A stretch of DNA of 64,000 nucleotides from Rhizopus sp. PT2906. Taxonomy: Eukaryota > Mucoromycota > Mucoromycetes > Mucorales > Rhizopodaceae. The notes under the pieces were generated by a model. It saw only the letters and a list, made by a program, of their open reading frames with translations. It did no database searches and was not told the origin of the DNA. Positions 10,869-22,471 of the stretch are shown piece by piece. Where the stretch lies: the NCBI GenBank assembly GCA_025529335.1, contig JAMYHX010000016.1, positions 160,038 to 224,037 of the forward strand, read 5' to 3'. The translations under genes were made by a program, and so were the position numbers. Positions within the stretch are counted from its first letter, which is position 1; each line of letters opens with the position of its first letter.

Positions 10869-11177
10869 AAAATAGATTTGATACTGAGATACAATGATCG
10901 TAAGAACGTAGACTTATGTAGTAATGAGTGGAAGAGATCGAAGGTGACTTCAGAGTTGAAATTAAAGCAGCAGTCAAAAAATTTGCGCATAAATGCTTCT
11001 ATCATGAACAGCTTGCATGCATTTGGTACCTCTCCCTCATCTCTTTTAGCAATTGATATGATAGGTGATGATATTGTGATTAACCGTAGCGGGAAATTAT
11101 TGACAAAATCATATTCTATAGGTTTACACGGCTATATACTCTTTCCGGAAAGTAAATTCGCCTGTGATCGAAAATAA
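10074..11177 (+). pseudogene. Unrecognised multi-domain protein of a probable mucoralean multi-copy family, PD-(D/E)XK-like core, with a frame change
   Basis: I do not recognise a named family. Exon 1 is 10074-10209 ('MRLQSPILDSPSFQTIGFAA...'), exon 2 starts at 10265 ('LSLSGIYNYLNPYMKKVYQEKL', then a long amphipathic helix), and the last exon is 10778-11177 after a GTATGT...CTCAG intron from 10719. Exon 2 reads to a stop at 10598 in one frame. The onward frame ('INRIEDTQLWNEVGDEQE...') is offset by one base and opens at 10579, so a one-base frameshift (or an intron I could not place) lies at about 10580-10598. The C-terminal part reads 'DGETGCSSSKIAIETNKQLF', 'ARKIDLILRY' and 'VDLCSNEWKR'. 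The order hydrophobic-Asp strand then a second strand with Glu-x-Lys is what PD-(D/E)XK nucleases show; this is inference. Its start lies in sequence shared with the transposon end. Confidence 0.5.
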
Positions 11178-11321
11178 ATACACCCATGGTGAGAACAAAA
11201 TTCATATTGCATGAAATGTAAATTCGTCGTCGCCAAGAATATTTTCGTAATATTAACAGGTGGGCTGTCTTGGAGTTGAATTTAACTTAAGTGTTCAAAG
11301 ATTCACAAATCAAAACTAGCC

Positions 11322-11717
11322 TGTCCTCATGGTCCTTGCTCTGACTCGCTTGTCCCGCCCTCTTTGCTCTCTGGCGTATATATCTGGAACGTTCTCCTAA
11401 TTGCCTCTTCTTGTGCTCTGGGTTCTCTCTGTCCTCCGTTCCTTTTTTTTTTGTTTAAACCATCCTGGGTAGTTATCGCTACCCTCCCCAGAATGCACTT
11501 CGGTGGTAAGTAAAACTAATATTAGGATATATGCTCTAATACTAACATACTTTTTCTCTCTTTTTCTACATATACTCATTATCTCTCTCTCTCTCTTTTG
11601 ACATGATGTCGTTTTATTCAAACATATTTTTCTTTGTCGTCTTTTTACGCAAATAATTTTTTTATTTTATGACAACATTTTATAAAATTAATGTCAATAA
11701 TTAATAAAAATACAGTA
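11322..11717. repeat. Dispersed repeat, solo-LTR-like (inverted second copy at 63817-64000)
   Basis: Bases 11548-11717 are nearly the reverse complement of 63817-64000, with few mismatches plus length change in a (TC)n run. On the plus strand a unit from 11322 to 11714 would begin TGTCC and end ATACA (TG...CA, as in LTRs) and carries a TATA-like 'gcgtatatatctgg' near 11375. I see no target-site duplication, primer-binding site or polypurine tract, so the LTR reading is tentative. The end near 11717 is supported because the two copies diverge at that point. Confidence 0.55.
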
Positions 11718-11724
11718 AATAACT

Positions 11725-11802
11725 GCCCTTTGAGATTGAAAAACCCGCCCTTTGAGTTTTAAAAAACCGACCTTTGAAGTCTTTTTCGACCCGCCCTTTG
11801 GC
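11725..11802 (+). repeat. Short tandem array of a CCCTTTGAG-type motif
   Basis: Four degenerate units begin at 11725 (gccctttgag), 11747 (gccctttgag), 11769 (gacctttgaa) and 11793 (gccctttggc), at 22, 22 and 24-bp spacing, each followed by an A- or T-rich spacer. The array sits directly beside the LTR-like repeat, downstream of ITC1. It may be sub-terminal transposon sequence or clustered binding sites. I cannot tell which. Confidence 0.55.
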
Positions 11803-11981
11803 ATTGCGTTAACTGTAAATGATAGTCAATCAATTAGAGTATGAAATGGCACATATATTTTAAGGGGGCATATTGTGTGCCAAAGACGCGTTTTTATTTG
11901 AAATAAAAAGTGTACAGGTACAGAAAACAATTGTTTAATGAAAAAGACAAGCAGTAAGGACAGCTTGAATGAAATGAAGTT

Positions 11982-14900
11982 TTAATTTTTTGATGCAGAT
12001 TTTGCTCGAGTCGTACGTTTTGGCGTCTCTGGCTCAGCAGGTTTTGTAGATGCCTATATGAAAAGATTAGAGGATGTATAACCAAGCTGTTTTCACTTAC
12101 AGTTATTCGCTTTTTTATAGAATCAATTATATTCGCTTGCTGCTTTAAAAGTTCGTTCTTTAACTTTGATTCTCGAATGCCCTTTGGGTTCAACCAAGAC
12201 AGTAGTTGCTCAATCTAAAGCCATAATCAGTATTCTTTTTTTTTTTTTGTCTTGTGTATAATCTTTACCTCTTCAGGTTCAGAATAGTATTTCCACCATC
12301 CTTTGTATTCACTTGGATTGCCAGAGATGAGTTCATCCATACGATTTTCGAGCCACTCACTTTCCTCCACTAATCCTTGATCTTTCATTAGTTTCAGGAC
12401 AAAGGAACGGCCACCGCCATAGCCATAGTGACGCTCAGGCAGGTCAGTCATGTAATCTCTTTCTAGTAATAATTGAATGTCTGCATCTGTCGGACTGTGT
12501 ACATACAATCTTCCTGTTCCGTATGTGTTGGATACACCAATGTTATCAAGATATATATATTGATTATAGAATCTGTCTTTCCCCAAGGGACGTATTCTCA
12601 GCGTCATATATCTTCTCATACATCTCTCCAAGTGCTCTTCCTGTATACCTTTATAAATATAATCATGTTTAATATCTACAAATATACTTGCCTTTTTCTT
12701 TAAAACTTTTTCTTCTTCCTCGAGCTTGCGTCTTTCATTTGCCTTATTCTTTTGCTCTTGGTTCTTTGCCTTTGCCACCTCTCGCTGTTCAGCATGAACC
12801 TTCTTTCGCATATGCTCCATTTCTTCTCTCTCTCGTTGCTTTTGTTTAAGCTTCTCTTGCCTTGATTGATGTCTGCCTTCACGACTCAAGTTTTGATCCT
12901 CAGATCTATACGTGAATTCATATTAAAGAGATTATTCAATGGCTTTTTATGTTTGGTCATACAAGTCACTTTCATCTGATTCATTATCTGAATGATCAGA
13001 ACTGTCGCTGCTGTCAAGATGCTCTTCTTCTTCCTCTTCACCATTATTTCCTTTTGCTCTCTTCTCAGCACGATCTCGCTTGTCCATTTCGATTCTCCTA
13101 AATGATCTACATATTATATTAATACATCATAGGGTAGATTAAGGACCACTTACAGAGCTTTGCTTTCTTTGTTCAGCTCAATCTTTTGTTTACGATATTC
13201 TGACAATTGTTCTTGACAGTATTCCATGTAATTTCTAAATAAAACGTCAATTATATATGTATCTTTTGATATGCACCCTTACTTGATCAAGTTAGATTCA
13301 TTGACCACATTGACCAAAAATCCCAAGATATCAAGCTTCTGTTTGAGGCTTAAAGTAGGGTATCGCTTTTCTCTTTCAGCGGCTGTTGAATTTGAACGAG
13401 GAACAAGATGCTGCAAGATTTCATTCAAATCAGGAATCATATCGGGAGTTGCCACGTCATTCAAGCAACCTATCAAACTGGATTCCCATCCACGTCGCTC
13501 AGTACTTGCACGTAACTCTTTATGGTCCCATCTTGAACTAATTCTCAAATGTTCCTTGTCACGCCAGCCTCTTTCTACAGTAGGAAGCACAGGTTTACGT
13601 TCCTCTTTGGTATCTTCTTCTTCATCCGATTCTTCTTGGTCTTCTAGATCCTCGATGTATTGGTCCACAACATCCCCATTGATTATTTCGTTGGAGGTAT
13701 CATCATTACGTTCATTGATAATCACATTGAGTAGACACGCGTTATACTCGACAAGCACAGTCGCCTTGGGTTGATGCGTATTATGGAATAATGCGCCCTC
13801 AAATTCGTCTACGCTATAAGCCGAAACCTTCAATGGCTCAGCAAATACGGTCAAGAAAGACCAAACGGAGAGGAAAGAATCAAAGAGCTCAGGGGGTATG
13901 GATGATTCCTTGTGGGGCATGGGTCGCAAAGATCTTCCGCCGCTAGGATAAGGAATAATGATCTCTTTGCTATCACATTTTTGGGGCGACATGTCAACAA
14001 GCAGCCAGTTTAATGATGGGTCTTTGCGATAAATTGGGAGATCCAGATCTTCCAAGGGGTATTTTACAGCCACTTGACGTTTACGTTCCTCCTTTTGCCG
14101 TTCTCGTTCCTCTTTTAGTTTAGCCTTTTGTAACATCGATTCTTCCTTTTTAGCTTTTCTTTCTGCCATTCTGTCATCGGTCGTTCGTGTCTGCATTAAT
14201 TTTCGTCGTTTGTTGCTCTTGAGAAAGTCATTTTGTGCTTCCTGTAGATGTTGAGGTAAAGTTGAATCAATGCAATAATATTGCGCTATGTTTGGCTATA
14301 TAATACATCAGCAACAAAGATCAAAAACAAATGAAAACGTACCTTGATCAGCCATGGAGCACCAACATAGTTATCTCTATAAAAGCACTCACGGATAAAG
14401 CACTGGACATTATGACGATTAAATGATTCACGTTCTCTTCTTATAGAATATTGACCGACGGTACGAATATATTCTTCTAACGATCTTCCTTTTTCGTCAA
14501 TTAGCTGTACCTTATACATCCTTCCTCCTAGAGATAACATATGATTACTTTCTCCTTCAGATGGATGAAGAAAAGCATCTGGAAATCGAAGTCTACCGTT
14601 TGGTTGTCTAGGCACTTCAGATGAAGACGGTTGTTGCTGTGATTGCTGTTGCCGTGTTGATTCACTGTTCATTGACCAACTGTCAGGGATAATATCGACA
14701 ATTCTAGCAAAGTAACTTAAACAAAGAAGTGAGCAAGTATGTTCCAAAACAGGTAATTGAATACTATACTCATTATTATTCAAGGTGCATTGAACAACTT
14801 CACCTACAAGATAATTGTCTTTGAAATAATTCATGATATCATCAACAAGTTCATCCAGTCGAATCGTTTCTATAAATATAAAGTAAGTCTACATCCATCG

Positions 14901-15290
14901 TAAAAATTTATTGTTGTTAACCCTACGGAATTGAACCCGAGCCAGTATCTTTTTTCGTAACACTTCAGAAAATTTGAACTCTGCTCTGTCACCCTCCATC
15001 CTTTCACTTTCCAAGGCTTGTTCATATGTCAAGTTTTGTCTACCAGTGACTTCACACTCCCAGACAGCTTGATGATATAAAGACAATTTGTTGATATATT
15101 CTCTGTATTATTATGCAGGTGCACATTAGTTATTTTACAAAATAGAAAAAAAAGTATTAAAATGCTTTTACTCGTAATTATCAAATACTTCATTAGTCGA
15201 TCGAAGGTACCACACTTCTTTCCTCTTGCGTTTTGGTTCATAAGGAATAGTTGCCGCAGGTGGAATTCGCTTTCTGTTCAAGAGTGGCAT
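11982..15290 (-). CDS. ITC1: ISWI-complex accessory subunit, Itc1/ACF1-like (WAC, DDT, WHIM)
   Basis: Non-catalytic partner of an ISWI ATPase, which helps position nucleosomes. Exons (minus): 15290-15172, 15102-14927, 14869-14343, 14295-13283, 13234-13154, 13106-12963, 12905-12269, 12214-12101, 12053-11982 (2,883 nt, 960 aa). Domains in order: WAC domain ('VWYLRSTNEVFDNYE', 'VWECEVTGRQNLTYEQALESE'), a Lys/Glu-rich stretch, DDT domain ('SIPPELFDSFLSVWSFLTVFAEPL' with 'YSVDEFEGALFH'), a charged coiled region with Ser/Asp acidic patch, a WHIM-type region ('IRPLGKDRFYNQYIYLDNIG'), and a basic tail ending 'KRTTRAKSASKN'. Two further in-frame introns are possible (54 nt near 14740 and 39 nt near 12670). 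Removing the first restores 'NNNDYFARIVDI', which looks more family-like. Yeast ITC1 is longer (about 1,264 aa). Animal orthologues are ACF1/BAZ1A, which add PHD and bromodomains absent here. Confidence 0.88.
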
Positions 15291-17740
15291 ATAATATAAG
15301 TATGTGTGTGTATGTGTGTGTGTGTATGTCGTATAAAAGAAAAAAGAAAAAAAAAATAAAACATCACCCCTTTTACAGAATTTCCACTCTGAACTTTAAG
15401 GTATTTCAGCCAATAAAAATATGAGTTTTGACCGGTGATCTCAGGCTTAAAAAAAAACAGCATGTGTGATTGAAGAATCCCTCTATAGATTTCTTGATTA
15501 AAACTGATTGAAATAAACTGAAGGGTAAAGCGTCACCAGACAACATAAGGGGTAATAAAGCTTGTCTTTACCCTCGATTTGAAAAAAAAAAAAAAAAAAT
15601 TATGCTGAAGAAAGTTGAGAGAGAAAGAGAGATCAAGCAAGATTGAAAGTACATACATACATGTACGTAACTTGATCATCTTGAAAGCTCTGATTTATTC
15701 TTAAGCCATTGACAGCCTCATGTGCAAAGTCTGATGATGTTGGCGTCACCTAGTTCGCATGAAATAAACATTTATGGAAGGATCTCCTAACATGTATGCT
15801 TGTCAGTTAACAAGATAGTAGACAATTAGTTCTTAAAGTGAAGAGAGTATTATCTATAACGATAAATAGGAAAATTACGGATCACTACGTCATACACTTC
15901 TTGTTCAAGACATGAATTCAACAAGAGTCAATCAGTTGAAACATAAAAATTATACAGAAGCGACCCCCTGAGTTTTTCATTTATGCGTGCTTGATGCTTT
16001 ATAAATCCCCTTTCTTTTCATTTTCTCTCTTTAATATTTAGTGTTCCTGAATTATTCTCAGAGAATAATATAAAAAAAGAGCTTATCACCATAAATCATC
16101 TGTGGTAGTAAATGGGATCTATCGGTAGTGACTCTATTTGTTGACATGATTAGAAGTAAAATACCGGCCAATCAGGAATTAAATTTCGCCCTCACAGAAA
16201 CAAAATGTCGTCAATCAGAAATAAGCTTTTGCTGCCATAGGAATAAGGGCCAACGCTACATGCATCAGAAAATAGGCTAATACTACGGCCACTACCTATG
16301 TCGTCACTTTACAAATTCACACTACCAAAGCCTCTGCTAAACCTAAGGCTGTTCAGTTCACTCTCTCTGATATAAAATACGAATTTATGATAATTACACG
16401 TGAACTAAGTAGTCTTGGTTGATCAAACTGACAAAATAAAAAAATCCTTCTTATTTCCTTCTTCTTCCTGAAAAGAAACAATCAAAGTGACGAATTTATA
16501 AAGCCATGTTTAGTTTGACGCTACATATTGGAAAGCTTTGTTGGGCGATATCATAGGTAATGTGTAGAGACAGTGCCTGTAATATTAGTCTAACTTCTGA
16601 CGCATTTTCTGGTACATGTAGTGTTTCTCATAATTTACGGAATCACTTCAAAAACCAACATTCAAAATAATATCAAGAGAAAAGCGCTTGAATTCATGTA
16701 TAATGACGGATGTTCAGACGTTTTCAACAATAAAAAAATGAAGCTCAATTCAATGGCTATCACAGTAGAAGTATACGACAGAGATGTTACGCTTGATATA
16801 CACGCAGAAAGCTCTAGTGAGAGCTTTCCGAAATGCTTGACAGAGATAACCACTATTATGGGTTGATCAAGGTCATCATTAAAGAAGAAAAGCAAGGTAA
16901 ACAAATGATGAAGAAGCTAATCATAGGCGCAACCAAGTTTAGTGTCCTGGTTACATGTTCATTGTTACTTTCACCAGCAAACGGCCGTTTTGTAACCACT
17001 AGACTATCTTGTCACGAATCTGTACATTACTTAAATCCTCACTTCACTTAGATTTTATTCAGAGAAAACTCAATTAAAGCATTTTACGACAAACAAAATG
17101 TACCTCGATCAGAAGTAACCACTTGCGGACAACTTATGTCTGAATATGACCACAAATCGATATACTCTATCTACAGATCCAGTGTTTTCGCCAGCCCGGC
17201 CATGCAGCCATCCTCTATATTCACTGTTTGCAATGTTCCTTCCAAAGAGTATGACATGTCTATGGATTATAATGCTCACCTTGTTTCAGTTTTTTTTTTC
17301 AAAGCAGTTGGCACATGGATAATCGAGGAGCAGATCACTATTTTGGACAGCATTGAGAAGTTGAAATAGTTTGTTTCTAATAATAATGATTTGTGAAACT
17401 GTGAGTCGTACCTTTCACAATAGAAGACTAAGGATGTGGTTTAAGCTTTCTAGTCACGCTTTTATTGTCATAATTATATGCCTTTCAAAGCCGCGCATCG
17501 TGGTGTAACAAAATGACAAATGGGTTATCTCAAGAAGAAATCAGTGAATTGCGACAGCTCAGAGACCTGACATTATTTATTGGATCCACTGTATGACCAC
17601 ATAAAAATCGCATAAATTGCGGTTCGTGTTGTGTGACTGCTTTCTTTTTTCGGACCACAACACACGCGAACTCTGTAACAAAGACACAAGAGAACCAGGT
17701 GCAAATGAGATCCTTCCTTTAACTACTTCAGCCAGTCGCA
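15291..17740. other. 2.4-kb intergenic stretch without a recognisable gene
   Basis: It holds a (TG)n run at about 15301-15330, an A17 run near 15583, and several short ORFs. The largest are 16621-16866, 16833-17051 and 17136-17369 (81, 72 and 77 codons, plus strand). The ORF at 16621 has ordinary amino-acid composition and could be one exon of a decayed gene, but I could not join it to neighbours with good splice sites and recognise no motif. The last ~250 bp are the RPL5 promoter and leader. No tRNA was seen. Confidence 0.5.
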
Positions 17741-18857
17741 ATGGTATGTATAGAGAGAAAAGAAAAAATATAAAGATAAAATAAGGGAGTGTAGATGGAT
17801 GAATGGATGAATACATGGATGGATGATTAAATAAATATAAAAAGGAGAAAACAACACTGGGTGTTTTGAAAGGAAGGAGCATGTCACTCATTAATTTGCA
17901 TTTTACTATAGCCCTTCGTCAAGCAACAGAAGAACAAGGCCTACTTCAAGCGTTTCCAAGTCAAGTACCGCAGAAGAAGAGGTAAAGAAATAGTGTTCAA
18001 CTTGTATATACAAATGCAGATAATTGACGAATATACCTTGATTAGAGGGTAAGACTGATTACTATGCCCGTAAGAGACTTGTCGTTCAAGCCAAGAACAA
18101 GTACAACTCTCCCAAATACAGAATGGTTGTCCGTTTCACCAACAAGGACATCATCTGTCAAATCGTCTATGCTAAGCTCCAAGGTGACTTTGTCCTTGCT
18201 GCTGCTTATGCTCACGAACTTCCCCGTTACGGTATCAAGGGTGGTTTGACTAACTGGGCTGCTGCCTATGCCACTGGTCTTTTGCTTGCCCGTCGTGTTC
18301 TCACCAAGCTTGGTCTTGCTGACAAGTACGAAGGTTTCGCTGAACCCGATGGTACCGTCCAAATGGTTGAAGCCGCTGAAGATGCTCCTCGTCCCTTCAA
18401 GGCTTTCCTTGATGTCGGTCTCGCTCGTACCTCCACTGGTGCCCGTGTCTTTGGTGCCATGAAGGGTGCTTCCGATGGTGGTATCTACATTCCCCACAGC
18501 GGTAACCGTTTCCCTGGTTTCGATATTGAAACCAAGACCAACGATGATGAACTCCTCCGTAACTACATCTACGGTGTTCACGTCGCTGAATACATGGAAT
18601 ACCTTGAAGAAGAAGATGAAGAACGTTACAAGAAGCAATTCTCTACTTTCATCAAGGAAGGTATCACTTCTGACATGGTCGAAGACATGTACTCTGCTGC
18701 TCACGAAGCTATCCGTGAAAACCCTCTTCCTGAAAAGAAGGAAGCCAAGAAGCCTGTTAAGACCGGTCCTCAATTCAACAAGCGTGCTCGTCTCACCAGA
18801 AAGGAACGTCTTGCCAAGGTCAAGGCTGCCAAGGCTGCTTTTGCTTCTGAACAATAA
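17741..18857 (+). CDS. RPL5: 60S ribosomal protein L5 (uL18)
   Basis: Binds 5S rRNA with uL5 and forms part of the central protuberance of the large subunit. Exons: 17741-17743 (the start codon alone), 17912-17981, 18046-18857 (885 nt, 294 aa). The protein starts '[20 protein letters not shown]', then '[21 protein letters not shown]', '[17 protein letters not shown]', '[23 protein letters not shown]', '[16 protein letters not shown]', and a basic C-terminus, at the family's usual length (297 aa in yeast). Codons are strongly biased (GGT, CTT, AAG, TCC/TCT, CGT), unlike neighbours, as expected for a very highly expressed gene. The long minus-strand ORF under it is a shadow of that bias. The first intron begins directly after ATG (GTATGT), the same layout as RPL43 at 52910. 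Confidence 0.98.
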
Positions 18858-19974
18858 GTTACCTTGTTTAAAAACACTTGTAGTGTTGTTGTAATAAAAT
18901 AATCTATTACCGTCGAATTAATAATGATGTTCGCGACATCTTTTGTATGATACAGTGAAAATCACATAATATTACTAGTTTTTATTTTCTTACGCTTGAA
19001 TAAGCTATAGTAATCAGTTACATTAAAGAAAGGGGCACCTCTATTGCAGGTAAACAGATTGTTTGAAAATTAAGTTTGATTCGCCAACATTGTCTGAATT
19101 AAAGTGTGAAGACTGCACTGTAATCAACTACGCGGTACTGCAAGTAATAAAATTACGGCTTCATACATATTTAAGATGTTACGCGTCAAGTAAATCAAAA
19201 GTTACAAAGATGCAGAAACCATGAAGGAGATGTTTCACAGGATTAAAACGAAATCTGTAGCGGATCAATAAAAGTAGTTTATAGTTAGGTGAGCATAGTA
19301 CGTGATTTTCTTTATTACCAGTCCAAGTAGATGGGTATCAGTGTGTTTGATCTCTTCCTATTTCAGATTTGACTGAATTTGACTAATGTGCCCATTGATA
19401 TATCCTCTAAATAAATGATTGTTTGATAGCTGATCTTCCTTCACTCATTGGTAACATTGGCGTTAGTGATCACGATAGTAACTATAATCTTTCAGGATAT
19501 TGAGTTTAAAGTGTGAAAACTGTATTGATAACAGCAACAATGAATCTGTGGGAACCACTCGGAAAAGAGAACTGATGTTTAACTAAAGTTGTATGCACCA
19601 AGGCATTTTACAGTAGAAAAAGAATGGCTTCCCTTGTATTCAACGATCTTTCTTTTTATAATTCGACTAAAAGAAAGCAACATTCATAGTATTGATATCG
19701 AAACTATTATCTCATTCTCTAAAGAAAGAACTCGCCAACATCATCACATGTGTATGATAGTGTGACCATCCTGGGCCTATTTTTTATAATATCTTATCAT
19801 TTTGCTTATCGTTGAAATTCATTGCCTTGTTTATTCTTATCTCGTATTGTGTGTCACATAAAACCTAGAATTTTGATGATAAGCATGAATGGGTGTCAAG
19901 ACAATGGGATCCATATATAAAGGAGGATTATATTCACTTTTTCTCTTTACTTTATATATATATATTAATTCATT
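18858..19974. other. 1.1-kb intergenic stretch, nothing recognised
   Basis: AT-rich sequence with only very short ORFs. It should contain the RPL5 polyadenylation region (AATAAAA-like at about 18893-18902) and the DUR3 promoter. A (TA)n box lies just before the DUR3 start (about 19951-19964). No RNA gene or repeat was recognised. Confidence 0.5.
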
Positions 19975-20069
19975 ATGGCTATATTATCACAAGGTAAATA
20001 TATAGATCCATTGGTCTATTTCCTTTTGTTCATCATTTTCAATTAGGTGTGGGCTATGGTGTCGTCTTG

Positions 20070-20121
<52 letters not shown>

Positions 20122-22319
20122 AACTCAATAAAGTCATGAATAAAAACTAATGTCAATATAGATTTGGCGCATTATTTGCTCTTATTATGACAGGAATAAC
20201 CTATCTGTGTAAACGATATCTGAAAGAAGTTCAAACGTCAGAAATGTACATGACAGCACAACGTACTGTCAAGACAGGTTTGGTTGCGAGTGCTATTGTA
20301 TCAAGCTGGACTTGGGCGGCAACTCTTTTGACAAGTACAGAAGTTGCTTATAAATATGGTGTATCAGTAAGTCAGACCATGTTTTGCTGAATAGATCTAA
20401 CAATGGAATTGTAGGGACCTATCTGGTATGCCTCTGGTGCTGTTGTTCAAGTATTACTGTTTGCTGTATTAGCCATTGAATTGAAAAGACGAGCTCCCAA
20501 TGCACATACTTTTCTTGAAGTCGTCTTGGCTCGATACGGAAAAGGTGCCCATGCTGTATATCTTGCATTCTCCTTGTTAACAAACATTGTAAGTTGAATA
20601 CACATGTGTGTATAGTCTTTTTTACTAAGCAAAGGAAAAAAAAATAGATTGTTACTGCTATGCTTCTTTTGGGCGGTAGTGCAGTAGTGAATTACTTGAC
20701 TGGAATGCACACAATTGCTGCTTGCTTTCTTCTTCCTTTGGGTGTCATTGTCTATACACTCTTTGGTGGCATCAAAGCTACCTTCATGTCTGATTATGCG
20801 TAAGTTACATATGAAAATAGAGAAAAAAAAAATCATACCAACACTTCAATAGACATACAGTAGTTATTTTTATCATCATCATCTCTTTTGTATTTACAGT
20901 TTATGCTTCTTCTCCCAAAATTGGATCCATCAGCACGATGTACGACTTACTCACAGCTGCATCTGCAGCTTCTCCCATCGCTGACAACCAAGGTGGTTCA
21001 CTCGTAACTATGTCTTCCTTACAAGCACTCTTGTTTGGGTAAGTTTAATACATGGAGAAATAAATAAAAGACTCATATATGTTGATAGTATCATCAATAT
21101 TGTCGGTAACTTTGGAACAGTCTTTGTTGATAATGCATATTGGCAACGTGCTATTGCAGCTCACCCACAGTATGCCGTCAAAGCCTACCTGATCGGCGGA
21201 CTTTCCTGGTTTGCGATTCCATTCACATTAGCCACGACAATGGGTCTTGCTGGACGAGCACTTCAAATTGATCTTACACCGTTTGCTGTCAGTCAAGGTC
21301 TTGTCTTGCCTGATGTTGCGGTTGCACTCTTGGGCCAAGCTGGTGGTTTCGCTTGTCTTGTTCTCGTCTTCATGGCCGTAACTAGTGCCTCATCTGCTGA
21401 ATTGATTGCTGTTTCTTCTGTTATGACGTATGATGTCTATCGCACCTACATTAGACCCGATGCCGAGGGTAAACAAGTAGTTCACTTTTCGCATATCTGT
21501 GTCATTGCATTTGGTATTCTCATGGGCGTCCTTGCTGTCTTGCTCAACTTGACAGGCATCAACTTGGGATACCTTTATACTCTGGTAAGTCATTAAATTC
21601 TACTATTATTGTGTATTGACCCCTTGCATCAGATGGGTGTATTAATTTCTTCGGCTGTTGTGCCCCTGACCCTTACCTTATTGTGGAGCAAACAAAACAA
21701 GACTGCTGCTATTGTATCACCACTATTTGGTTTTTGTGCCGCAGTTAGCACTTGGCTCGCGGTGACCTATAGCATGTACGGCACCATCACTGTGGAGACC
21801 ACAGCTCAGAATTACCCAATGATGTCTGGCAATATTGTTGCCTTAGTGTCTCCTATCTTTGTCATTCTTCCTCTCAGCTTGATCTGGCCAGACAATTTTG
21901 ACTTTGATGCTACTCGAAAGATTGAAAAGATAGATGACTCTAATGATATTGGACATGAAGCATCCAAGATAACGCAAGATGAACTGATATCCATGGCCAA
22001 GTCCTCCAGATTTGCAAAGATATCAAGTGCGGTCTTATCATTAGCTCTCTTTATCCTTTGGCCACTACCCATGTTCTTTTCGAGGTACATCTTTTCCAAG
22101 TCCTTCTTTACCGGGTGGGTAGTTGTATCCATCATCTGGATGTTTTGTAGCTTCTTTGCTGTTGGTATCTATCCTGTCTATGAGGCACGACATACACTCG
22201 TCAATGTGACTCGGGAGTTATGGCGAGATCTGACAGGCCAACATGTACCTAACTTACCACAGGCAACACATCTATCTGAAGAGAACATTGTTGTTTATAC
22301 AAACGAAAAGAAAGTTTAA
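19975..22319 (+). CDS. DUR3: Urea/H+ (polyamine) symporter, Dur3-type, sodium:solute symporter family
   Basis: Plasma-membrane high-affinity urea uptake. Eight exons: 19975-19993, 20047-20071, 20162-20366, 20415-20588, 20648-20799, 20853-21038, 21089-21584, 21633-22319 (1,944 nt, 647 aa). Dur3 hallmarks: '[16 protein letters not shown]', '[16 protein letters not shown]', '[21 protein letters not shown]', '[19 protein letters not shown]', '[19 protein letters not shown]', '[19 protein letters not shown]', '[26 protein letters not shown]'. About 15 membrane segments are expected and hydrophobicity agrees. The second intron contains a 47-base A tract directly after its GT (20074-20120). In other fungi DUR3 is under nitrogen catabolite control; GATA sites occur upstream but at this AT content they mean little. 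Confidence 0.94.
20074..20120 (+). repeat. Poly(A) tract of 47 bases at a splice donor
   Basis: An uninterrupted run of A begins immediately after the GT of DUR3 intron 2. Length may be affected by sequencing or assembly. Confidence 0.9.
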
Positions 22320-22471
22320 TAAATTATTGGCTCAGTTGAAGTTACCCCGATTGATGAAACCTTAATCGTTTAAGGAAAAACGCCCTCTTCATTTCTTTAT
22401 TTTCGCCCCCCTTTTTTGTTCTAAATTTCTTATTTCTTTTTTTTTTTTTTTTCTAAACTTTTTTTCTTGAA

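Noticed and set aside
16621..17369. Three consecutive plus-strand ORFs as a gene
   Set aside because: No recognised motif, and I could not find splice sites that join them convincingly; noted in the intergenic entry only.
18042..18854. A 270-codon ORF on the minus strand opposite RPL5
   Set aside because: It is the complement of highly biased RPL5 codons; its composition (Val/Ser/Thr/Leu-rich) and lack of introns or motifs fit a shadow.
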